Source: Lachnospiraceae bacterium UBA1258
Lineage (GTDB): Bacteria > Bacillota > Clostridia > Lachnospirales > Lachnospiraceae
Assembly (NCBI GenBank): GCA_002308235.1
Contig: DBVS01000006.1
Span: 202 to 6,824, forward strand
Length of the DNA: 6,623 bases
Direction of reading: 5' to 3'
Positions 1 to 5,875 of this stretch are shown piece by piece (position 1 is the stretch's first letter; each line of letters begins with the position of its first letter). The notes under the pieces are model-generated. The model searched no databases. It was not told the origin of the DNA and saw only the letters and a list, made by a program, of their open reading frames with translations. The translations under genes and the position numbers were made by a program.

Positions 1-344
1 TCACCGGGTCTTAAATTACTCATAAGAGCCAGGGCAAGTGCATGTGTTCCGCAGGTTATCTGAGGTCTTACAAGACAATCTTCTGTATGAAAATAATCGG
101 CATACACCTTCTCAAGAGTATCTCTTCCCAGATCGTTATATCCGTATCCCGTAGTTCCCATAAGGCAGCTTTCGTTAACATTATTTTTCTGAAAAGCTTT
201 TAATACCTTAAGAGTACAAAGATCCGCATTTTCATCGATTTTATCGAACCTGTCTTTAAGAGAAGCAAGAACTTCTTCCGAGATTTCAAGTACCTTATCC
301 TTAATTCCAAGCTCTTTATAGAGCTCCTTGGTTGCATTATTCAT
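1..344 (-). CDS. PLP-dependent methionine gamma-lyase family protein (YnbB / 'aluminium resistance' family), N-terminal part
   Basis: Reading from the ATG at 344-342 to the left edge gives 114 codons with no stop (MNNATKELYKELGIKDKVLE at the N-terminus). Family hallmarks are GTTGYGYNDLGRDTLEKV (63-80) and RPQITCGTHALALAL (93-107), typical of the Cys/Met-metabolism-like fold-type I PLP enzymes annotated as methionine gamma-lyase family or aluminium resistance protein. Family members are about 400-430 residues, so roughly a quarter is present. The PLP-binding lysine and most of the active site lie outside the window. The substrate is not established for most members, so lyase activity here is only a family label. 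The start overlaps the miaA stop by 8 nt (ATGAATAA) and has a good ribosome site. Bacillus subtilis ynbB also lies near miaA, as I recall, so the neighbourhood agrees with the assignment. Confidence 0.88.
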   Translation of the reverse strand, partial: MNNATKELYKELGIKDKVLEISEEVLASLKDRFDKIDENADLCTLKVLKAFQKNNVNESCLMGTTGYGYNDLGRDTLEKVYADYFHTEDCLVRPQITCGTHALALALMSNLRPG

Positions 345-1293
345 TAAGTATTCCTCTTTTCACACACTCGCGGAACATAAATTCGGACATTTTCGAATTA
401 TCGCCTTCAAAATCCCCGCGTTCAATATATATTACATCAGGCTCTCTTTTATACCATGTAACCTGTCTTTTTGCAAAATGTCTGGTTCGAAGTTTGATCT
501 GATATATGGCCTCATCAAGTGAATATTCACCTTTTATATAAGGGATCATTTCTTTATATCCGATAGCCTGCATAGCGGTCGATGCGGGATCTGCTCCCTT
601 TTCAAGAAGGCTTCTCACTTCAACTTCAAGACCTTCATCTATCATTTTATCGACTCTTTTATCTATCCTTTCATACATCAGTTCTCTTTTATCAGTAAGG
701 ACAAAATAAGCCGCATTGTATACCGAATCTCTTCTGCTTTCTTTTTCATTATGTTCCGAGATCTTTCTGCCGGTAAGGTGATGATATTCAAGAGCCCTTA
801 TTACTCTTTTGATATTGCCTTCGGGAATCTTATCTGCGCTTTCGGGATCAACCTCTTTTAACATGTCATGAAGAAAAGAAGAACCTTTTTCCTCTGCCGT
901 TATCTGAAGAGCATTTCTATATTCTTCATCCGGACCGTCATCGTCAAAATTAACACCTTTAAGCAAAGCCTGGATATAAAAACCGGTACCGCCTACCACA
1001 AGAGGGATCTTTTCCCTTTCATAAATGCCGGCAATCGCTTTTTCTGCCATATCCTTAAATCTGAAAGCAGAATAATCTTCGCTTATATCACATACATCAA
1101 TCAGATGATGCGGGATACCTTTTTTCTCCTCAGGTCTTATCTTGGCACTTCCTATATCCATCCCTTTGTATACCTGGGCTGAATCCGCAGATATAATCTC
1201 AAGATCATGCTGCATGGCAAATAAAACAGACAGATCCGTTTTGCCTGTTGCGGTAGGTCCCGATAAGATTATAAGAGGCGGCTTATTGTTCAT
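337..1293 (-). CDS. miaA: tRNA dimethylallyltransferase MiaA
   Basis: Transfers the dimethylallyl group from DMAPP to N6 of A37 next to the anticodon, making the i6A37 substrate of MiaB. With the start at 1293-1291 it is 318 residues, close to the usual family length. Seen motifs are the P-loop GPTATGKT (12-19), SADSAQVYKGMDIGSAK (35-51), PHHLID (61-66), GGTGFYIQALL (101-111), TAMQAIGYKEM (239-249) and the basic RTRHFAKRQVTWYKRE (269-284). The frame is open for 26 codons further upstream, but that part lies over the conserved C-terminus of MutL, and the family N-terminus begins just before the P-loop, so the internal ATG is chosen. Start and mutL stop overlap as TGATG. Only a weak AGAG lies about 12 nt upstream, which suggests initiation depends on mutL translation. 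The TAA stop is 8 nt inside the next gene. Confidence 0.96.
   Translation of the reverse strand: MNNKPPLIILSGPTATGKTDLSVLFAMQHDLEIISADSAQVYKGMDIGSAKIRPEEKKGIPHHLIDVCDISEDYSAFRFKDMAEKAIAGIYEREKIPLVVGGTGFYIQALLKGVNFDDDGPDEEYRNALQITAEEKGSSFLHDMLKEVDPESADKIPEGNIKRVIRALEYHHLTGRKISEHNEKESRRDSVYNAAYFVLTDKRELMYERIDKRVDKMIDEGLEVEVRSLLEKGADPASTAMQAIGYKEMIPYIKGEYSLDEAIYQIKLRTRHFAKRQVTWYKREPDVIYIERGDFEGDNSKMSEFMFRECVKRGILNE
351..357 (-). promoter_or_regulatory. Shine-Dalgarno sequence for the methionine gamma-lyase-like gene
   Basis: Minus-strand AGAGGAA lies inside the last codons of miaA. Its GAGG core ends 8 nt before the ATG at 344-342. It supports this start and shows the gene has its own ribosome site despite overlapping miaA. 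Confidence 0.65.
448..476 (-). promoter_or_regulatory. Possible internal sigma-A-type promoter inside the 3' end of miaA
   Basis: Minus-strand TTGCAA (476-471), a 17-nt spacer and TATAAA (453-448) form a plausible -35/-10 pair (4/6 and 5/6 consensus matches by eye). Transcription would begin near 441, about 97 nt before the ATG of the downstream PLP-enzyme gene. The same bases encode the conserved FAKRQVTWYKR motif of MiaA, so codon constraint alone could account for the match. Weak candidate. Confidence 0.2.
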
Positions 1294-3212
1294 CAGTTTA
1301 CGATTCTCTGGAATTTCTTTTCCATTTCGTTTTTGGTAATTGCTATAATGGTTGGTCTTCCGTGGGGACAATTATAAGGATTATCCAGAGTCAGTAGTTC
1401 ATCGATAAGCTTTTCTGCCTGTTCAAATCCGATCTTATCTCCGCCTCTGACGGATGCTTTACATGCCATTCCCGCAATCTTCTCATCTATGGTCTTAAAG
1501 CTTCCGAGTCCGGGATTTTCGGCAAGTTCATCGAGTATCGCAAGGAAAAGTTCCTTCTCGGAATGTCTGAAAAGATCGGTAGGCACGCCTCTGAGAGCAT
1601 ATTCGTTCCCGCCGAAATTTTCTATTTCAAAACCGATATTTCTGAAGCTTTCGATATTATCGTTAAGAACAGATTCCTCTGCTCCGGTAAGTGTAACTAT
1701 GATTGGAGGCATAAGCATCTGAGTAGGATGAACACCTTCATGAATCCTTTTTACGAATCTCTCATAGTTAACCTTTTCGTGAGCTGCATGCTGGTCGACG
1801 ATATAAAGGTCGGAATCCAATGTAATGAGCCAGTAAGTGTCAAATACCTGGCCGATTATTTTGTACTCTTTAAGCGGTTCATCGGAAATGAGTTTCTTCT
1901 CAAAGAAAGATTCCTGAACAGGCTTTGGTGCTTTTTCAAAAGTTGTCTTTTCAAAACGCTTTTCTTCGAAAGGTTCTGGTATTCTTTCGTCCTTTGAAGA
2001 GGTTTTTAATATAACTTCTTCTTTGGAAGGCGTTTCAGATTCTGTTTTTGCCAAAGGCTTGCTTTCATCGAATATAACTTCTTCAAAATTTTCCGATGTA
2101 TCGTCAAAATCAGGCTTAAAATAAGGCTTTTCAACAGGCTCTTCGGAAAAATCTGTTTCTTTGGCAATATCAGTGATTTCGGGTGCTTCAGGCACCGAAT
2201 CAAGTGTCACTTTCGGAATAAGGTCCTTATCTTTAAAAGCTTCGTTAAGTGCCTCCATTATGTGCTTTATGACAAGCTCGTCATTGTCAAATTTGATCTC
2301 AGTCTTACGGGGATGAACGTTAACATCGATCTTTGAAGGATCAATATCGATATAAAGCACGCAAAACGGAAACTGATGCTGCATCAGATAATTCCTGTAA
2401 ACCTCTTCTATCGCTGTACGAACGGTTTTGGAAATTACAGTTCTTCCGTTGACGAAATAGAGTTCGCCGTTACGTGCTCTGTAAACGAATTCGGGTTTTG
2501 CGGTAAATCCGGTGATCTTAATGCCGATATCTTCGTAATCCACCGGCAAAAGGGAGGAATATACGTCTTTACCGAAGATCCTGTACACAACATCCTTCAC
2601 ATCATTGCTTCCGCCGGTGGAAAGTCTGGTTTTTCCGTTCATAATGAACTGAAAAGAAATCTCCGGATGGGAAAGAGCGATCTTCTCCATCATGTCGGCG
2701 ATGGTTGCACCTTCCGATGCCTCGCTTTTGAGAAACTTTCGTCTTGCAGGTGTATTGTAAAAAAGCTGTCTTACGATAAGAGTGGTGCCGTTTGGCGCTC
2801 CTACTTCGGATTTTTCCAAAAGTTTGCCGCCTTCGCAAACTATCCTGGTTCCAAGCAATGATTCGGGGCGTTTGGTGATCAGTTCACACTTTGAAACCGC
2901 CGATACCGAAGAAAGAGCTTCGCCTCTGAAACCCAGCGAATTAAGAGTTTCCAAATCTTTAATGTCTTTAAGTTTACTGGTTGCATGACGAACAAAAGCC
3001 ATTTTGCAGTCTTCATCGGAAATTCCGGAACCATTATCGGTAACACGGATCAGGTCTGTGCCACCGCCCTTTATTTCAACGCTTATAACGGTGGCGCCGG
3101 CATCAATGGAGTTTTCCACCAGCTCCTTTACCACGTTGACCGGCTTTTCGACAACTTCTCCGGCTGCAATTTTATCGATTGTTTCGTTGCTCAGTAAATC
3201 AATGTGAGACAT
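1293..3212 (-). CDS. mutL: DNA mismatch repair protein MutL (endonuclease type)
   Basis: Homodimeric GHKL ATPase recruited by MutS; in this subfamily it also nicks the strand to be repaired. The length is 639 residues. The N-terminal ATPase (about 1-330) shows KELVENSIDAGA (29-40; presumed catalytic E30 and metal-binding N34), VTDNGSGI (57-64), GFRGEAL (94-100), LFYNTPARRKFL (150-161) and NVHPRKTEIKF (298-308). A charged, Pro/Glu/Lys-rich linker of low complexity covers about 335-445. The C-terminal domain has every endonuclease motif I know for the family: DQHAAHEKVNYE (473-484, fitting DQHA-X2-E-X4-E), ACKASV (583-588), CPHGRP (615-620) and FQR (634-636). QMLMPP (498-503) sits where Bacillus MutL has a clamp-contacting segment, by family analogy. 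The start ATG gives the canonical N-terminus 11 nt after mutS. The TGA stop shares one base with the miaA start. Confidence 0.98.
   Translation of the reverse strand: MSHIDLLSNETIDKIAAGEVVEKPVNVVKELVENSIDAGATVISVEIKGGGTDLIRVTDNGSGISDEDCKMAFVRHATSKLKDIKDLETLNSLGFRGEALSSVSAVSKCELITKRPESLLGTRIVCEGGKLLEKSEVGAPNGTTLIVRQLFYNTPARRKFLKSEASEGATIADMMEKIALSHPEISFQFIMNGKTRLSTGGSNDVKDVVYRIFGKDVYSSLLPVDYEDIGIKITGFTAKPEFVYRARNGELYFVNGRTVISKTVRTAIEEVYRNYLMQHQFPFCVLYIDIDPSKIDVNVHPRKTEIKFDNDELVIKHIMEALNEAFKDKDLIPKVTLDSVPEAPEITDIAKETDFSEEPVEKPYFKPDFDDTSENFEEVIFDESKPLAKTESETPSKEEVILKTSSKDERIPEPFEEKRFEKTTFEKAPKPVQESFFEKKLISDEPLKEYKIIGQVFDTYWLITLDSDLYIVDQHAAHEKVNYERFVKRIHEGVHPTQMLMPPIIVTLTGAEESVLNDNIESFRNIGFEIENFGGNEYALRGVPTDLFRHSEKELFLAILDELAENPGLGSFKTIDEKIAGMACKASVRGGDKIGFEQAEKLIDELLTLDNPYNCPHGRPTIIAITKNEMEKKFQRIVN
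2008..2084 (-). repeat. Pair of exact 14-bp direct repeats in the MutL linker
   Basis: The plus-strand 14-mer AATATAACTTCTTC occurs at 2008-2021 and again at 2071-2084. The offset is exactly 63 bp (21 codons), so both copies are in the same mutL frame and encode E-E-V-I at residues 377-380 and 398-401. The flanking bases differ on both sides. Confidence 0.85.
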
Positions 3213-3221
3213 TGCGGTTTA

Positions 3222-3234
3222 CCCTAACCCTTCC
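3222..3234 (-). promoter_or_regulatory. Ribosome-binding region for mutL in the mutS-mutL junction
   Basis: On the minus strand the purine-rich stretch GGAAGGGTTAGGG runs across the last codons of mutS and its TAG stop. The AGGG nearest the gene ends 9 nt before the mutL ATG at 3212-3210. The junction has only 11 non-coding bases (3213-3223), which leaves no room for a separate promoter or terminator. Confidence 0.55.
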
Positions 3235-5875
3235 ATCTGTTAATGAGCATATCCTGATATCCCGAAAGCTTGTTTAAAGCCTCTAAAGGCGTCAAATTTG
3301 CAAGATCCACGGATTTAATGTCATTAATTATATCTTCGTCCTTAACGGCGTCAAACAACGTCATCTGGCCGTAAACTTCGGGGGCTTTACTCTCATGTCT
3401 GGATTTTGATTCGGAAGTCCCGACATTCATTTTCTGTATACGCTCGATAAGATCGTTTTCCGAGATCTCTTCGGAAATCTCTTTTGCGCGGTCCAAAACC
3501 ATATCCGGAATTCCCGCAAGTCTGGCAACCTGAATTCCGTAGCTCCTGTCGGCGCCACCCTTTATGATCTTTCTTAAGAAAACAATGTCGTCTCCGTTTT
3601 CCTTAACAGCGATACAATAATTGTTTACGCCGGTAAGCTTCCCTTCAAGCTCCGTAAGTTCATGGTAATGGGTGGCAAAGAGGGTCTTTGCTCCCAGGAT
3701 CTTCTTGTTACTTATATGCTCGATTACGGCCCAGGCAATGCTGAGTCCGTCAAAGGTTGAGGTTCCACGGCCGATCTCATCTAAGATCAAAAGGCTTTTC
3801 GAAGTGGCGTTTCTTAATATGTTTGCCACTTCGCTCATTTCAACCATAAAGGTGCTTTGTCCGCTGGCAAGATCGTCGGAAGCCCCGACTCTGGTAAAGA
3901 GCCTGTCCACAGTACCGATATTTGCCCGGCTTGCGGGCACAAAGGAACCGATCTGAGCCATTAAGACTATCAAAGCAACCTGACGCATATAAGTCGATTT
4001 ACCGGCCATATTGGGGCCCGTGATAACGCTTACAAGATTCTTGTTGTTATCAAGCTTGGTATCATTTGGAATAAAGAGTCCGTTCTCCATGATGCGTTCA
4101 ACAACCGGGTGGCGGCCTTCTTTTATCTCAATTACACCGTTGTCGTTAAGTGTGGGGCGTACGTATTTGTTATGCTCGGCCACATAAGAAAGTGATGCAA
4201 AAACGTCGAGCTTGGCAATAGCTTTGGATGTCTCGTATATGCGGTCGACATTGGCCGCAATTGTATCACGAACATTACAGAAAACATCATACTCAAGGCC
4301 GAAAAGCTTGTCCTCTGCGTTAAGGATGGAGTCTTCCATTTCTTTTAACTCTTTGGTGGTATATCTTTCGGCATTGGTAAGGGTCTGCTTGCGGATGTAA
4401 TCTTCGGGGACCAGATCCTTATATGAATTGGTGACCTCATAATAATAGCCGAAGACCTTATTGTATCTGATGCGAAGATTCTTGATGCCGGTGCGCTCTC
4501 TGTCTTTGGTTTCCAGTTCCAAAAGCCATTTTTTGCCATCGGTCTTTGCTCTTTTGAACTTGTCGATCTCCTCCATGTAGCCTTCTTTGACAATCCCGCC
4601 TTCTTTAAGAGTAAGCGCGGGCTCATCAAGAATGGCCTTGTCGATCATTTCGTAAAGATCCTTAAGCTCATCGATCAAAGCTTCGGTTTCTTTTGCAAGT
4701 TCGGCGTCAAAATCCTTTAAAACGCTTTTAATGTGGGGTAAAATTGCAAGAGAATTCTTAAAAGCCACCAGATCTCTGGGATTCGCGGTTTTATAGGTTA
4801 TCTTTCCGAGCAATCTTTCAAGGTCGTATACCTCATCCAGATATTCGCGTATCTCTTCACGGTCAACTGCCTTTTTGACCAGTTCTTCCACGAAATCAAG
4901 ACGCTTTTCCATCTGATCCCTTTTTAAAAGGGGCTGTTCTATGTAGTTTCTTAATAGTCTGCCGCCCATGGCGGTTCTTGTTTTATCAAGGACCCAGAGA
5001 AGGGAACCTCTTTTTTGCTTCTCCCGCATGGTTTCGCACAGTTCCAGATTGCGTCTGGTGGAACTGTCAAGGCGCATGAAATCCGAGGTTTCGTAAACAT
5101 GGATCTCCGTAAGATTGTCAAGAGAAGATTTTTGTGTATCAAAAAGATACGAAAGCATAGCGCCGGCGGCGATTGCTCCGCATTTATAGTCGTTTAATCC
5201 AAGACCTTCCAAAGAGTTAACTTTAAAGTGCTGTTTTAAGGTCTTTTCACTTTCTTTTTCATCAAAATATCCTGAAAAAATGGGGTTTACCGTGGTCTGC
5301 CCGCTCATTTTCAGAGATTCAAAAGGAAAATCCGAAACCATAAAGGCTTCGTTACAGATAATTTCCGTGGGAGAATATTTCTGGACTTCGTCAAGCACCC
5401 CTCTTGTGGCGGAAACCTCAGTGAGATAAAAATCACCGGTCGTTATGTCGCATACGGCGATCCCCGAGCCGTTTTCAAGGTAACAGATACACATGAGGTA
5501 ATTGTTTGTACGCTCATCCATCAGGCTTGTATCAAGATTCGTTCCCCTTGAAACAACTCGAATGACCTCTCGTTTAACAAGACCCTTTGCAAACTTCGGG
5601 TCCTCTGTCTGCTCACAGATGGCAACTTTGTAGCCTTTATTGACAAGACGGTTTAAATACGAATCCACTGCGTGGAAAGGAACGCCGCACATGGGAGCCC
5701 GTTCTTCCTGACCGCAACTTTTACCCGTAAGGGTAAGTTCAAGTTCCCTTGAAGCGATCTCCGCATCCTCAAAGAACATTTCATAAAAGTCACCCAGCCG
5801 GTAAAACAGAATACAGTCTTTATATTCTTTTTTTGTCTCCAGATATTGTTTCATCATCGGAGTAAATTCAGCCAC
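3224..5875 (-). CDS. mutS: DNA mismatch repair protein MutS
   Basis: Dimeric ATPase clamp that recognises mispaired and unpaired bases and recruits MutL. At 883 residues it is full length for the MutS1 family. The mismatch-binding domain I (about 1-115) has the Phe-X-Glu wedge as F30-Y31-E32 within RLGDFYEMFF. The connector (about 125-255), lever (about 265-390 and 510-570) and clamp domain (about 400-510; RIRYNKVFGYYYEV at 468-481) follow. The ATPase domain has Walker A GPNMAGKST (620-628), the signature-like stretch DDLASGQSTFMVEMSE (667-682), Walker B LLILDE (695-700) with GRGTSTFDG (702-710), and the THYHEL histidine switch (735-740). The dimerisation helix-turn-helix includes GGADRSYGIQVARLAGIP (773-790). 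QMTLF (837-841) in a polar linker matches the beta-clamp-binding consensus, and a short C-terminal helical domain (about 856-883) ends the protein. The start is GTG at 5875-5873, chosen from the ribosome site and the full N-terminus. It overlaps miaB by 8 nt and ends in TAG 11 nt before mutL. No key residue is missing. Confidence 0.98.
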   Translation of the reverse strand: MAEFTPMMKQYLETKKEYKDCILFYRLGDFYEMFFEDAEIASRELELTLTGKSCGQEERAPMCGVPFHAVDSYLNRLVNKGYKVAICEQTEDPKFAKGLVKREVIRVVSRGTNLDTSLMDERTNNYLMCICYLENGSGIAVCDITTGDFYLTEVSATRGVLDEVQKYSPTEIICNEAFMVSDFPFESLKMSGQTTVNPIFSGYFDEKESEKTLKQHFKVNSLEGLGLNDYKCGAIAAGAMLSYLFDTQKSSLDNLTEIHVYETSDFMRLDSSTRRNLELCETMREKQKRGSLLWVLDKTRTAMGGRLLRNYIEQPLLKRDQMEKRLDFVEELVKKAVDREEIREYLDEVYDLERLLGKITYKTANPRDLVAFKNSLAILPHIKSVLKDFDAELAKETEALIDELKDLYEMIDKAILDEPALTLKEGGIVKEGYMEEIDKFKRAKTDGKKWLLELETKDRERTGIKNLRIRYNKVFGYYYEVTNSYKDLVPEDYIRKQTLTNAERYTTKELKEMEDSILNAEDKLFGLEYDVFCNVRDTIAANVDRIYETSKAIAKLDVFASLSYVAEHNKYVRPTLNDNGVIEIKEGRHPVVERIMENGLFIPNDTKLDNNKNLVSVITGPNMAGKSTYMRQVALIVLMAQIGSFVPASRANIGTVDRLFTRVGASDDLASGQSTFMVEMSEVANILRNATSKSLLILDEIGRGTSTFDGLSIAWAVIEHISNKKILGAKTLFATHYHELTELEGKLTGVNNYCIAVKENGDDIVFLRKIIKGGADRSYGIQVARLAGIPDMVLDRAKEISEEISENDLIERIQKMNVGTSESKSRHESKAPEVYGQMTLFDAVKDEDIINDIKSVDLANLTPLEALNKLSGYQDMLINRWKG
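5828..5834 (-). repeat. A7 mononucleotide tract in mutS codons 14-16
   Basis: Seven T on the plus strand read as ACA AAA AAA in mutS (T14-K15-K16). This is the longest single-base run I found in the window; the others reach six. One extra A would shift into a frame that reads AGA ATA TAA and stops at once. The tract is seen directly; any role in slippage is inference. Confidence 0.85.

Noticed and set aside
868..1182. Plus-strand open frame of 104 codons opposite miaA
   Set aside because: Shadow of miaA, with no family resemblance and no independent gene context.
1294..1371. 26-codon N-terminal extension of MiaA
   Set aside because: It overlaps the conserved CPHGRP and FQR end of MutL; family proteins begin just before the P-loop, and TGATG gives a natural start at 1293.
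1563..1997. Plus-strand open frame of 144 codons opposite the MutL C-terminal domain and linker
   Set aside because: It is opposite the endonuclease motifs of MutL; the composition (rich in Phe, Cys, Leu) is typical of the complement of a Glu/Lys-rich gene.
2376..2861. Plus-strand open frame of 161 codons opposite mutL
   Set aside because: It lies entirely over conserved MutL ATPase-domain coding sequence, shows no recognisable domain, and is best explained as an antisense shadow.
3222..3231. GGGTTAGGG on the minus strand, resembling a telomere repeat
   Set aside because: A single occurrence made of the end of mutS, its stop and the mutL ribosome site; no repetition.
3279..3290. Small hairpin GCCT-CTAA-AGGC near the 3' end of mutS
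   Set aside because: Only a 4-bp stem inside coding sequence for the conserved TPLEAL segment, with no following U-run; not a terminator.
4345..4629. Minus-strand 94-codon frame inside mutS, out of frame with it
   Set aside because: The main mutS frame carries uninterrupted family motifs across this region; the alternative frame is a Ser/Lys/Arg-rich shadow.
5721..5736. Perfect inverted repeat TTACCC-GTAA-GGGTAA near the start of mutS
   Set aside because: A 6-bp stem with a 4-nt loop that encodes the conserved LTLTGK stretch; it has no T-tract and is far from any gene end, so it is probably a by-product of codon choice.
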